Of a DNA stretch of 57,086 nt, positions 32,697 through 42,188 are shown in pieces (position 1 is the first letter of the stretch; every line of letters starts with the position of its first letter). Source of the DNA: Opitutales bacterium (GTDB taxonomy: Bacteria > Verrucomicrobiota > Verrucomicrobiia > Opitutales > Oceanipulchritudinaceae); contig JAFIGH010000022.1 in NCBI GenBank assembly GCA_020831525.1, forward strand, positions 1 through 57,086, given 5' to 3'. A program made the position numbers and the translations under genes. Under the pieces are notes generated by a model. That model was given only the letters and a program-made list of their open reading frames with translations. It had not been told where the DNA came from and did no database searches.

Positions 32697-35060
32697 ATGC
32701 GTAATCTGCACCGCAAGCTGTTCCGCGATGTCGGCGCCATGAAGGGCCAGTCGGCGGCAATTGGTGTGGTCGTGGCGGCGGGGGTGATGATTCTGATTGT
32801 ATTCGTCACTACATACGATGCGCTTACGCTGACGCAAAATCGGTTTTACGAAGACCGTCAATTCGCGGAGGTGTTCGCCGACCTCAAGCGCGCACCGAAC
32901 AATGTGGCCGGGCGACTGCGGGATGTCGACGGAGTCAACCACGTGGAGACCCGTGTGTCCGCTTCCGTCCGCATAGAAGTCCAGGGATTCGGCGAACCCG
33001 TGCGCGGACGGATCGTTTCGCTGCCGGAAGAGCATGAGCCCCTTGTCAACCGGCTCTATCTTCGCGAGGGCGACTTTCCTCCGCCGTGGCGGGCCGATGC
33101 CATGGCCGTCAACGAGGTCTTCGCCGAGGCCCATGGACTGCGCCCGGGCGACACCCTCGACGTCATCATCCGCGGTCAATTGGAGACCCTCACTGTGTCC
33201 GGCATCGTTCTTTCGCCGGAGTTTATCTACCAGCTCGGTCCCAATGACCTCGTGCCCGACTACAAGCGCTATGGAGTGCTCTGGATGAGAGAGCGCGGGC
33301 TCGCGAAGGCATTCGCGATGGACGGTGCGTTCAACAATGCCGTCTTTACGCTTCGCCCGGACGCTTCGCCCGAGCGGGTGATTGCCTTGGTCGATGAGGT
33401 CCTCGCCCCTTACGGCGGGATCGGCGCCTATGGGCGTGAAGACCAGTTGTCGCACCGTTTTCTCCAAGAGGAGCTGGAGCAAGTGCGCACGATGGCGACC
33501 GTTCTTCCCGTCATCTTTCTCGGTGTCGCCGCGTTTCTCCTGCATGTGCTCATGGGCCGGATCATCCGCACGCAGCGCGAGCAGATCGCCGTCCTCAAGG
33601 CGTTCGGCCACACCAACACGGAAATCGCGGCACATTACGCGCTGTTCACGGGTTTGATTGTCATGGTCGGGGCGGTCGTCGGAACGGCTCTCGGCGCATG
33701 GGCCGCGGACGGTCTTGCCCGCCTCTACATGGAGTATTTCCGCTTTCCGGAGATCAGCTTCCGCCTCCAGGCATGGGTGATGGCGGTGGCGTTTCTGGTG
33801 GCGGGCGGCGCCGCGTTTCTCGGTGCCTACGGTGCCGTGCGCTCCGCCGTTTCGCTGCCGCCCGCCGAAGCCATGCGCCCCCCGCTACCCGAGCGTTTCC
33901 ACCGCACCGCGCTGGAACGGTCTGCCCTCTGGACGCGCGTCAGTCAACCGACGCGGATTGTCCTACGCAACCTGTCGCGCCATCCGCTCAAGGCCGGTTT
34001 GTCTGTCACCGGGATCGCCCTCGCCGGCGCTTTGTTACTAGTCGGCAGCCAAATGTTCAAAGCCATCGACCACATGGTCGATTTCCAATACCGGTTCGTC
34101 CTCCTGATGGACATCCACCTAACCTTCACCGAGCCGACGCCAGAACGCGCCGCAGGGGAACTCCTCCACAAGCCGGGCGTGCGATTCGTTGAGGGCTACC
34201 GGTCTGTGCCGGTGCGGCTCGTCAACGGAACAAGCGAGTACCAAACCAGTCTCCTCGGGATCGACGCAGAATCCCGCCTGCGGGGCATTGTGGACGCAGA
34301 GCGCCGTCCTGTGCCCGTCCCTCCCGAAGGCATCCTTCTGACGACATACCTCGCCGACTACCTCGGCATCCGGCCGGGGGACTCTGTGCAGGTTGAGCTG
34401 CTCGAAGGACGGCGGCGCACACTGTCCGTGCCGCTGGCCGGGGTCGTCGAGGAACCCATCGGGGTGAGCGCCTACATGGAGCGCCGCGCCGTCAACCGCC
34501 TCATGCGCGAAGGGCCGGCGATTTCGGGCGCGTGGATACTCACCGACGATGAGCAACGCGACACCCTCTTTCGCGAACTGCGCGACTTGGCGCGGGTCGA
34601 TGGCATCGGGCTCGTCGGTGACGCCGAGGCGGCGTTCCGGCGGCATCTCGACGACACCTTGCTCGCATTCATGGGCATCGTCCTTCTCCTGTCCGTCTCC
34701 ATCGCGTTCGCCGTCATCTACAACAACGCGCGTATTGCCCTCGCCGAGCGCATGCGGGAACTCGCGACCTTGCGGGTCCTCGGTTTCACCCGGTTTGAGG
34801 TGTCGTGGATACTCATTGGTGAAGTGGCCCTACTCACCTTCGTCGCTATTCCCGCCGGATGGGGTATCGGTGTCGGCTTTGCCTACGCCCTCAACCAAGC
34901 GATGGCTCTCGACATGTACCGCGTGCCCTTCATCCTCACACCATGGACTTTTGCGTTTTCAGCCGCCGGTGTTCTCACTGCTTCGGTGTTGTCTGTCCTT
35001 GTCATGAGCAAACGAATACTCCGCATCGACATGGTCACCGCGCTCAAAACCGGTGAATGA
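32697..35060 (+). CDS. FtsX/MacB-type ABC permease with two permease domains (DevC-like)
   Basis: A 787-residue permease. An N-terminal helix (GQSAAIGVVVAAGVMILIVF) is followed by a large periplasmic domain, a three-helix FtsX domain (about 270-390: TVLPVIFLGVAAFLLHVLMG and LFTGLIVMVGAVVGTALGAW), then a second copy of the arrangement with a periplasmic domain and a C-terminal FtsX domain (FMGIVLLLSVSIAFAVIYNN and beyond). This double layout is typical of DevC/LolCE-like exporters with mechanotransmission. It lies between the ATPase and HlyD-like genes. Confidence 0.9.
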   Translation: MRNLHRKLFRDVGAMKGQSAAIGVVVAAGVMILIVFVTTYDALTLTQNRFYEDRQFAEVFADLKRAPNNVAGRLRDVDGVNHVETRVSASVRIEVQGFGEPVRGRIVSLPEEHEPLVNRLYLREGDFPPPWRADAMAVNEVFAEAHGLRPGDTLDVIIRGQLETLTVSGIVLSPEFIYQLGPNDLVPDYKRYGVLWMRERGLAKAFAMDGAFNNAVFTLRPDASPERVIALVDEVLAPYGGIGAYGREDQLSHRFLQEELEQVRTMATVLPVIFLGVAAFLLHVLMGRIIRTQREQIAVLKAFGHTNTEIAAHYALFTGLIVMVGAVVGTALGAWAADGLARLYMEYFRFPEISFRLQAWVMAVAFLVAGGAAFLGAYGAVRSAVSLPPAEAMRPPLPERFHRTALERSALWTRVSQPTRIVLRNLSRHPLKAGLSVTGIALAGALLLVGSQMFKAIDHMVDFQYRFVLLMDIHLTFTEPTPERAAGELLHKPGVRFVEGYRSVPVRLVNGTSEYQTSLLGIDAESRLRGIVDAERRPVPVPPEGILLTTYLADYLGIRPGDSVQVELLEGRRRTLSVPLAGVVEEPIGVSAYMERRAVNRLMREGPAISGAWILTDDEQRDTLFRELRDLARVDGIGLVGDAEAAFRRHLDDTLLAFMGIVLLLSVSIAFAVIYNNARIALAERMRELATLRVLGFTRFEVSWILIGEVALLTFVAIPAGWGIGVGFAYALNQAMALDMYRVPFILTPWTFAFSAAGVLTASVLSVLVMSKRILRIDMVTALKTGE

Positions 35061-35108
35061 AATATAGCAGTACCCCGGGCTGCCAATGATTCCCTCACGT
35101 CTGTTCAT

Positions 35109-36344
35109 ATGACTTCAAAGAAAAAGCTCATCCTCATCCCCGCCGCTGTTCTTGTCGTCGCGGTTCTTGCCTACGCCCTGCGTCCGGCCCCGGTTCCGGC
35201 AACCGTCGTGCGGGTGGAGCGCGGACCGTTCACAGAATACGTCGAAGAGGAAGGATACACCACCTTGCGCAACCCGTATGTCGTCTCCGCACCCGTCGCG
35301 GGATACCTGCGGCGCGTCACCCTCGAGGAGGGCGATACGGTCGGCGTGGAGGACCTTCTGTTCGAGCTGGAGCCGAGCCCGGCCCCGGCGCTCGATGCGC
35401 GGAGTCTGGAGGAAGCTCGTGCCCGTGTGAACGCTGCACAGGCACGACTGCATGCCGTCGAGGCCGAAGCTGAGGCGCGGGAACTCGAACGTCAGTACGC
35501 AGAGAAGGAATACGAGCGCACCGAATCGCTCTACCGGCGTGACGCTGTGCCCGCCTCGCAACTGGAGTTGTGGCGCGACCGCCGCGACAGGGCGCGCACC
35601 GCTGAACGTGCGGCGCGGAACTCAGTCGAAGTGGCGCGCTTCGAGGTCGCGCAGGCGCGCTCCTCGATCGATGTATCGCAGGGTCGGCGGGTCGACGCTG
35701 AGGACGACATCATCCGTGTCCGCTCGCCGCTGGACGGCGTCGTCCTCGCCCGCCACCGGCGCGACGAAGGTCCTGTCCAGAGTGGCGAATCGGTTCTGGA
35801 GATCGGCGACCTCTCCTTTCTTGAAGTGCGGGTGGATCTACTGTCCATGGATGCTGTCCGGGTCCGGCCGGGTATGGAAGTCATTCTCAGCCGCTGGGGC
35901 GGCGGCAGAGATCTCGCCGCGACCGTGCGCCGCGTCGATCCCGCCGGGTTCGAGCGGATCTCCGCTCTCGGCGTCGAAGAGCAGCGCGTGCCCGTGCGCA
36001 TCGACTTCGCGGAAGACCGCGCGGAGTGGGAGCGGTTGGGGACCGGTTACCGGGTCGAGGCCCGTTTCATTCTCTGGCATGAGGACGACGCCCTGCAGAT
36101 CCCCGCCGGAGCCCTCTTCCATAAAGACGGTAAGCCCAGTGTTTTCGTCGTTGAGGACAACCGCGCCCGTCTGCGCAAGGTCGAGACCGACCGTCGCAGC
36201 GGCATCCGCCTGCGAGTCGTCTCGGGATTGGACGAGAACGAAACGGTCATTGCCCATCCCGCCGACCGCATCGAAGACGGCACTCGCGTGAGCCCCGAAA
36301 TGCGCGACTTCCGCTCGAGGAGAATGGGTTCCGTGCCGCCGTGA
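35109..36344 (+). CDS. HlyD-like membrane-fusion (periplasmic adaptor) protein
   Basis: A 411-residue adaptor: an N-terminal membrane helix (KKLILIPAAVLVVAVLAYAL), a first lipoyl half (NPYVVSAPVAGYLRRVTLEE), a coiled-coil hairpin (about 95-190), the second lipoyl half (VRSPLDGVVLARHRRDEGPV), a beta barrel and a membrane-proximal domain. Together with the two upstream genes it makes a MacAB/DevBCA-type export system. The outer-membrane TolC partner is not encoded nearby. The gap to the permease gene is 48 bases with no terminator. Confidence 0.9.
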   Translation: MTSKKKLILIPAAVLVVAVLAYALRPAPVPATVVRVERGPFTEYVEEEGYTTLRNPYVVSAPVAGYLRRVTLEEGDTVGVEDLLFELEPSPAPALDARSLEEARARVNAAQARLHAVEAEAEARELERQYAEKEYERTESLYRRDAVPASQLELWRDRRDRARTAERAARNSVEVARFEVAQARSSIDVSQGRRVDAEDDIIRVRSPLDGVVLARHRRDEGPVQSGESVLEIGDLSFLEVRVDLLSMDAVRVRPGMEVILSRWGGGRDLAATVRRVDPAGFERISALGVEEQRVPVRIDFAEDRAEWERLGTGYRVEARFILWHEDDALQIPAGALFHKDGKPSVFVVEDNRARLRKVETDRRSGIRLRVVSGLDENETVIAHPADRIEDGTRVSPEMRDFRSRRMGSVPP

Positions 36345-36449
36345 GCGCCCCGTCGCCTCGCAGGAGATTCTCATGCAAATGCAACCACGGCGCCGCCGCA
36401 GCTGGAGCCGTTGCCAGTGGTGCATCCGTAGCAGTGCGCGGCGGAGAGC

Positions 36450-36604
36450 ACGGATGTGGAGGTGCGGCTCGCGGATGTGGTCGATCTCAACCGCACGCAG
36501 CTGCCCCTCGACCTCTACGACGCCCGCACGCTGCCCTATGGCGACAGGTGCTTCGATACGGTGACGGTCCTTGCTCACGCTCCACCATTGCACGGATCCG
36601 GCTG
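36450..36604 (+). pseudogene. Remnant of a SAM-dependent methyltransferase
   Basis: One frame reads VEVRLADVVDLNRTQLPLDL then YDARTLPYGDRCFDTVTVL; after an apparent single-base shift the next frame reads LTLHHCTDPA. Joined, this is the motif II to motif IV region of class I methyltransferases (DxRxLPxxDxSFDTVxLLxxLHHxxDP). Neither the glycine-rich motif I nor the C-terminal half is present. The remaining spacer from 36345 to 37025 shows nothing else that I can identify. Confidence 0.55.
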
Positions 36605-37025
36605 CCTGCCCAAACAAAGGTTCTTTATACTCTCGCCCCGCTGAATCACTGTGGTTCCTCAAAACCGGATTTCCCATCATGGAAATGACCGGCGGGCGCA
36701 TGCGAAATGAGGTCGAGGTTCTCTCGGAGAGCACTTCAGACGCCTCCTTTGCCGATTTTGGATCTCTCTGGTCCGGAAAGGGGCGCGGGCCTCTTCATGC
36801 GATTGCAGTTGGAACTGCCCTGAGTTTCTCAAGACGACGTCCGCCGCGCGGTTTTAATAACGGTGCATTACATAGGGATTTCGGTTTCGCGGGCGCGACT
36901 TTGTCTTCAGGCATGAGAAAGGGCATCCTTGTTTCGCCGCGGTTTTTTCCGATTGGTCCTTGATCTTCGGCGCATTGTCTCCCTACCGTTCCGATATTCC
37001 GTTTAGTCCCCGATTCCCCGACCGT

Positions 37026-40000
37026 ATGAAGATTCCCCTTGCCTTACTGTTCCTTCTTTCGCTGTGCGCCGTCGCGCCGTTGTTTGCCGACACTCTGGCG
37101 GAATGGAATTTCAACAACCTCGCCGCCACGACGACATCGGGCGGCAACAACGAGTTTTTCGACGCCGACGCTGGTGCGGGAACGCTCTATGTCAACCAGA
37201 GCAACTACACTGGCGGGACCAATTTCGTCCGCGACACGGGAAACGGAACAACAGTCAACGCCTCGCCGGGGACCGAAGCAGGCGGATACATTCGCCTGCA
37301 GCGGGCGTCGCGCTGGAACAATGGCGTCATCGAGGCGCGCGTCGATACGACGGGGTATGTCGGCATCCGGTTCAGTTTTGCCTTCCGCTTTGCGGACAGT
37401 GCTTTTCCCGGAAGCACTACGGTGGAATGGAGCGGCGACGGGGGCGCGACCTATGAAACCTTTGAGACCTACAGCAACACACCCCTGACCGCCTGGACGG
37501 CGCTGAGTTTTGATTTCTCCGGATTTACCGCGCTCGACAACAATCCCGACGTCCGCGTGCGTCTGCGGTTCAGCGCGGACGGCGGAGGCGTGGGCACGAC
37601 CAACGGCGGCCATTTCGACAACATCCGTGTCGAGGGTGAATTGGACGACGGCGTGGCTCCGGCTACCGTGACCGTTCTGGCGCAGCCCGCGCGCACCTTC
37701 ATCCCCGTCGACGAGGAGCTTCCGGGGACTGTGCCGGCGACGGAGGTTCTCGTGGAAGATGCAGACGGCGTGCCCGTCCGCTGGGGGGTGCCCGTTACGG
37801 CTACGCTGCAGCCCGGTTCCTTCGCGCCGGATTCGACAACAACAGTCGCGGCGGATTTCAACGGCGTCGCGCACTTCGACAATCTGCGTATCGACGAAGT
37901 GGGGACGGATTACCGCATCACCTTCACGGTCGCGGATCTCCCCGGGCTGCAATCGCAACCCTTCGACGCCACTCCGGTTGTGCCGCCGGAAATGCTGGAA
38001 ATTCTGACCGCGCCGGGAGAGACCGGGGCTTACGCGGCACCGACGCCGGTCGAGCCCGCGCCGTCTGTCCGCGCGGCGCTGCTCGACGGGACACCCGTGC
38101 CTTTTGCGGAGGTCACAGCGAGTCTCTCGCCCGAGCCGTTCGCGGCGGAAAGTACGGTTACGGTCACGACAGGTGTGGATGGTGTGGCGACGTTTGCGGA
38201 CCTTCTGCTGCCCGCGATTGGCACGGACTACCGGATCACGTTTTCCGCGGAAGGAGCGGAGCCGGTGGAGTCGCCTGCCTTCGATTTTGTCTTTGTTCCC
38301 CGCGAAGGCCGTCTCTTCGCCACTGCCGAACGGCTCGAGGCCATTCGCGCGGCGGCCGCGGTGCCCGGATCGCACCATGCGGAAGTCGTCGGCGCCATGC
38401 GCGCGAGGGCCGATGCCGGGGCGTCGGCCTACCGGGGCGGATTCCATGAGGACCGCGCTGACTACCTGAACGCATGGTATGCCCGAGAAGCCGCTCTCCT
38501 CTACCTCGTCACGGATGAACAGCAGTATGCCGACAAAGCCCTTGAAGCCCTCCAGGCAATCAGCGGCGGAGGCATCACCCACAGCAACGGTCTCTGGCGC
38601 GCCGCTGTGACACTCGGTTTCGCCTTCGCCTACGACTGGGCGAAGGAGGGCTGGAGTGAGAGCGACCGCGAGTGGGTGCGCGAGCGCATCGAAGCGGGGC
38701 TCGACCAGTGGCCGTCTTTCAGTCACCCGAATTTCCAGAACCCCGGCGCTTCCAATTGGGTGGCCGTCTGCCGCAGCGCCGAACTCCTCCTCATCCTTGC
38801 GGCGGGCGAGGAGACGGAACGCGCGTCACGGATGGACAGTCTCATTTTCCTCCTCGACCGGCACAGCGGAGTCGCCTACGGGAGCGCCGGGTACACGCAG
38901 GAAGGTCTTGGGTACAAAAACTACGGAGGCAGTTTTCTCTATCCCGCCGCGCTTGCGCTCGAAGAAGTGACGGGAAACACCGCGCTCAGCGCGCCCCTCC
39001 GCGACCGCGCTCCATGGCGCATGATGATGTACGCGGTCTCCTTTGCTTACAGCAGTCTCGACGCCCACCGGCGTGACATGCCGATTTATCCGTTCACCGG
39101 TGTGGCCAACCCCGACTTTTATGAGGAAGGTCTGCTCTCCACGCTTCTCGGGTTTGTGGACGGGCACGCCGACGCTCCCTACTACCGGCACTTCTACGAC
39201 CGTGTCACCGGGGTGGTCTCGCCGCTGCCGCCCGCGGCCAAATACGACCAGCACCGTGCGGGCACGACCTATGCACTGCTTTTCTACCCCACCGAAGGCG
39301 AGAGCGCGGATCCGACCGGTCTCTGGCCGGCGGCCATTGAAGACAACCACGGCGCCCACTTTTTCCGCAACCGTTGGCGGGACACCCACGACACACTGGG
39401 CAATCTCATGGCCGACAACGACCACCAGCCGCGGGCGTGGAACGCGGAAGAGACCCTTGCGATGAGCCTCTTCTCGAACAACTCGCTCTTCTTTCACGGA
39501 CCCGGCACCGGAACCTCCGTTCCGACCAATTACACGTCCATCCTCGTCGACGGGGCGCGGCCCACAAACAACGAAACCGGACGCCGCGTATCCTTTGCCA
39601 CGGACACCGATACGGCGGATATCGTTGTCGAAAGTGGCTCGGCCTACAACCATCTCGGGATGGTCGAGCCGATCCGGAGGCAGCTTGTCGTGGATTTCCG
39701 GGGACGTCGCGACAACGGGTCGGCCCTGTTCAGTTCCTTTGATGCGTTTACCGCCGACCAGACCCGCACGGTGACATGGCATGCCAACCTCACGAGTCCC
39801 CGGGCCACGGCGATCCAGCTCACCGTGGGCAGCGAAGGCGGGCGGGCCAGTTTTCTCCTCCGCGGCAACGGCGAATCGTACCTCAAGGGTTGGGTAATGC
39901 ATCCCGCCAACGCTTCGGTCACGACGGACGGCGGCAATCTCGGCATCCACACCGAAGCCCAGGCCGGCGAGATATGGGTCGCGTGGATGACGGGCGACGG

Positions 40001-40544
40001 CACTCCGCCCACAGGTGAAATAGCGGGCACGGGACTCGACGCCCGCCTGACGGTCGACGGCAGCGAATTGCGCTTCGACGCGGACGCCGGGCGTGTTGTC
40101 TCCAAGCCGCTCGGTATCGGCGATGAGGGAACGTTTGTGGCATGGCACCGGCAACGCTTCGGTGAAGATCCCGCCTCCGGTGACCGGTGGACGGACGATC
40201 CCGACAACCGCGGCATTTCGCTCGGCGTGGAGTTCGCTCTCGCCCTCGACCTCCTGGACAACGCACACGACGGCCTGCCGGGCGTCGACGCTGCTCCGGC
40301 AATACACTTCAACCGGCGTCCGGCCGCCGACGTACGGCTGGTCGTCGAGGCTGCTTCGACACTGGAGGCCGGCGCATGGACCGAGGTCGCCACCCTTGAG
40401 CCGGGGGCATCCTCATGGAGCGGACCGGCGACCGTGGAGGAAGAGGTAAATGGCGACACCATTCGTGTAACCGTGACCGATCCGGTGGGTACCGGGGCGG
40501 ATCATTCCGTGCGCCTGCTGCGCTTGCGGCTCGACTGGCCTTGA
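37026..40544 (+). CDS. Secreted heparinase II/III-like multidomain protein
   Basis: A 1172-residue exported protein, probably a polysaccharide lyase. Signal peptide (MKIPLALLFLLSLCAVAPLF, cleavage near ADT), a jelly-roll domain (to about 210), two Ig-like repeats with the same end (VGTDYRITFTVADLPG, later IGTDYRITFSAEGAE), then an alpha/alpha toroid (about 430-740: YLNAWYAREAALLYLVTDEQ, WRAAVTLGFAFAYDWAKEGW, NPGASNWVAVCRSAELLLIL) and a beta-sandwich like the heparinase C-terminal sheet domain (LFSNNSLFFHGPG onward). The end (RGISLGVEFALALDLLDNAH) resembles a C-terminal domain common in verrucomicrobial secreted proteins. Start at Met 37026; a longer frame to 36960 is unsupported. Substrate unknown. 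Confidence 0.85.
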   Translation: MKIPLALLFLLSLCAVAPLFADTLAEWNFNNLAATTTSGGNNEFFDADAGAGTLYVNQSNYTGGTNFVRDTGNGTTVNASPGTEAGGYIRLQRASRWNNGVIEARVDTTGYVGIRFSFAFRFADSAFPGSTTVEWSGDGGATYETFETYSNTPLTAWTALSFDFSGFTALDNNPDVRVRLRFSADGGGVGTTNGGHFDNIRVEGELDDGVAPATVTVLAQPARTFIPVDEELPGTVPATEVLVEDADGVPVRWGVPVTATLQPGSFAPDSTTTVAADFNGVAHFDNLRIDEVGTDYRITFTVADLPGLQSQPFDATPVVPPEMLEILTAPGETGAYAAPTPVEPAPSVRAALLDGTPVPFAEVTASLSPEPFAAESTVTVTTGVDGVATFADLLLPAIGTDYRITFSAEGAEPVESPAFDFVFVPREGRLFATAERLEAIRAAAAVPGSHHAEVVGAMRARADAGASAYRGGFHEDRADYLNAWYAREAALLYLVTDEQQYADKALEALQAISGGGITHSNGLWRAAVTLGFAFAYDWAKEGWSESDREWVRERIEAGLDQWPSFSHPNFQNPGASNWVAVCRSAELLLILAAGEETERASRMDSLIFLLDRHSGVAYGSAGYTQEGLGYKNYGGSFLYPAALALEEVTGNTALSAPLRDRAPWRMMMYAVSFAYSSLDAHRRDMPIYPFTGVANPDFYEEGLLSTLLGFVDGHADAPYYRHFYDRVTGVVSPLPPAAKYDQHRAGTTYALLFYPTEGESADPTGLWPAAIEDNHGAHFFRNRWRDTHDTLGNLMADNDHQPRAWNAEETLAMSLFSNNSLFFHGPGTGTSVPTNYTSILVDGARPTNNETGRRVSFATDTDTADIVVESGSAYNHLGMVEPIRRQLVVDFRGRRDNGSALFSSFDAFTADQTRTVTWHANLTSPRATAIQLTVGSEGGRASFLLRGNGESYLKGWVMHPANASVTTDGGNLGIHTEAQAGEIWVAWMTGDGTPPTGEIAGTGLDARLTVDGSELRFDADAGRVVSKPLGIGDEGTFVAWHRQRFGEDPASGDRWTDDPDNRGISLGVEFALALDLLDNAHDGLPGVDAAPAIHFNRRPAADVRLVVEAASTLEAGAWTEVATLEPGASSWSGPATVEEEVNGDTIRVTVTDPVGTGADHSVRLLRLRLDWP

Positions 40545-40689
40545 TGTCCGGGCGTTGTGACTCAGGCGGCTTTGTCCGAAGTTCTAGTGGTACAAAACGT
40601 TTGCGCCGACTTTTAACATGCCGGCGCTATTTGCCGCCGCCGAGGTTGGCGGGTGGCGCAGATCGCCGACGGTAGGGAGTTTATCGTCT

Positions 40690-41835
40690 TCACTCCTTCA
40701 TGCGGCGGCGAAACTCCGAAGGGGTTCTACCGGTGACGCGACGAAAGACCACACTTAGCATCCGGCTGTCACCGAACCCCGCGGAGGCGGCGATCTCGGT
40801 GATTGTGAGATCGGTTTCCCGAAGCAGGCTCTTGGTGTAGTCGATGCGGGTGGATTCAATGACTTCGCGGACGGTTCGCCCCAGTATATCGCGGAAACGG
40901 CGTTCGAGGGTGCTGCGGCTGGACCCGACGAGGGCGGCGCACTGGGCCACGCTGGTGATATTCGCGATCTCGCGCCGGAGCAGACCCAATGTTTTGCGGA
41001 TGATCGGATCCTCATGTTTGAAGGCCTCGGTAGAGGTTCGGCTCTCCACGCCCAGTGAGGGAACACGCAGCACGAAGCCCGGCTCAAACTCTTCGCCATC
41101 GAGCAGTCTCTTCAGGAGCCCGGCCGCCTCATAGCCGATCTTCTCGGAGTTCAAGGCAATCGAAGAGATTGGAACTGCGCTGATTTTCTGCAGAAAGGGA
41201 TCCTTGTCTACTCCCAGCACCGCAACCTCCTCCGGAACCGCGATCATGCGCTCAGCCAACTCCTCAATCAACAACCGGGCCACGGAAAGGTTGAAGGTGA
41301 AAATCGCGGTGTTGGGCTTCAGGTGGAAATCCGATTTATAGATATTCTGTTGCTGGAAAAAACCGCACGAACGACCGGATTTTAAAAGCCGCTCGCTGAA
41401 GCCTTGGGCGCGATCGTCCATGGCGGCGTATCCGGGGCTTACGCTTTCGGCAAAGAAAGCAAAGTGTTCATAGCCCAAGCCTGTGAGATAGTCGGCCGCC
41501 ATTCTTCCCACCGCCAAATCTTCACTCAGCACCCGCGGCACCTTCATCATTGAATCCTGTCCGGAAACACTGACCACGCGGTTACCGGCGGCCGCGCGGG
41601 CCGCTTCCAGGTGGCAGGCGTCCTCTCCTTCACCGGTGAGAAAACCGATGACCCCGTCGACGCTCTCGATACGCTCGATCTCGGGCGTCACCTTCCCGTC
41701 GTAACTGATGAGCAACAACCGCCAGTCCTTTTGCCCGCGGGCAAAGCGCTGGATGCCATGGAAAATCTCGCGCTGATGATTATATGTCGTGTTCAGGCTG
41801 ACACAAATTCGCTTCTTGCGGGGTAGTCCTTTCAT
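40690..41835 (-). CDS. XylR-like transcriptional regulator (sugar-binding domain plus AraC-type HTH)
   Basis: A 381-residue regulator. The N-terminal 270 residues are a LacI/RbsB-type periplasmic-binding fold (LNTTYNHQREIFHGIQRFAR, GVIGFLTGEGEDA, LSEDLAVGRMAADYLTGLGY, VAVLGVDKDPFLQKISAVPI). The C-terminal AraC-type domain reads CAALVGSSRSTLERRFRDIL and ITEIAASAGFGDSRMLSVVF, then RRVTGRTPSEFRRRMKE. No N-terminal LacI helix-turn-helix is present. This architecture is that of XylR, which binds direct repeats. It faces a PEP-CTERM gene across a 353-base spacer that contains a direct repeat with 21-bp spacing. The start at 41835 (second Met) is preferred. Confidence 0.88.
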   Translation of the reverse strand: MKGLPRKKRICVSLNTTYNHQREIFHGIQRFARGQKDWRLLLISYDGKVTPEIERIESVDGVIGFLTGEGEDACHLEAARAAAGNRVVSVSGQDSMMKVPRVLSEDLAVGRMAADYLTGLGYEHFAFFAESVSPGYAAMDDRAQGFSERLLKSGRSCGFFQQQNIYKSDFHLKPNTAIFTFNLSVARLLIEELAERMIAVPEEVAVLGVDKDPFLQKISAVPISSIALNSEKIGYEAAGLLKRLLDGEEFEPGFVLRVPSLGVESRTSTEAFKHEDPIIRKTLGLLRREIANITSVAQCAALVGSSRSTLERRFRDILGRTVREVIESTRIDYTKSLLRETDLTITEIAASAGFGDSRMLSVVFRRVTGRTPSEFRRRMKE

Positions 41836-42188
41836 GGCGGGCGATAGCAATCACGATGACAAGGATTTCGCGCAGACATGCAACCCGATTTCCACACGGT
41901 TGCGCCTCGACGTTCGACTCGTTTTTTCGCGCCGGATCAGGACCCGCCGCGTCGGACCCGTGTCCACTTGTCAAGCGCCCCCCCCGACCGTGATAACTAC
42001 CGTTTCTCGGCTTCACGAGCATGGTCGATGTCCGCGTGAAATTGACGCAAATACGATAGCGATTGACGCAAATTCGTAATGCAATCTACTCGTTGTGCTG
42101 ATAAGCTACAACTCGTTTCTACTTCTGGGAATGATCCATCGGAGCAAGTTGTTTACTGGAGAATTCCTTTCCCTCTCAAATAATTGCC
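41836..42188. promoter_or_regulatory. Divergent intergenic region between regulator and PEP-CTERM gene
   Basis: No gene is seen here. The part from about 42000 to 42188 carries the direct repeat at 42041-42073 and a moderately AT-rich stretch that probably contains the PEP-CTERM promoter. The remainder, closer to the regulator, holds nothing that I can identify. Confidence 0.5.
42041..42073 (+). promoter_or_regulatory. Candidate XylR-type operator: 12-bp direct repeat, 21-bp spacing
   Basis: ATTGACGCAAAT occurs perfectly at 42041-42052 and again at 42062-42073, so the two half-sites lie 21 bp (two helical turns) apart on the same face of the DNA. AraC/XylR-family dimers bind such tandem half-sites with the same spacing. 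The repeat lies 116 bases upstream of the PEP-CTERM start codon and 210 bases from the regulator start. Confidence 0.65.

Noticed and set aside
35060-35108. GGCA...GC stretch between permease and adaptor resembling a sigma-54 site
   Set aside because: Spacing between GG and GC is 14 bases on the minus strand and it lies inside an operon.
36373-36564. 63-residue Arg/Ser-rich plus-strand frame
   Set aside because: Shadow of the methyltransferase relic; low-complexity translation with no start signal.
38826-40307. 493-residue minus-strand frame inside the heparinase-like gene
   Set aside because: Shadow frame; the plus strand has a clear signal peptide and domain pattern.
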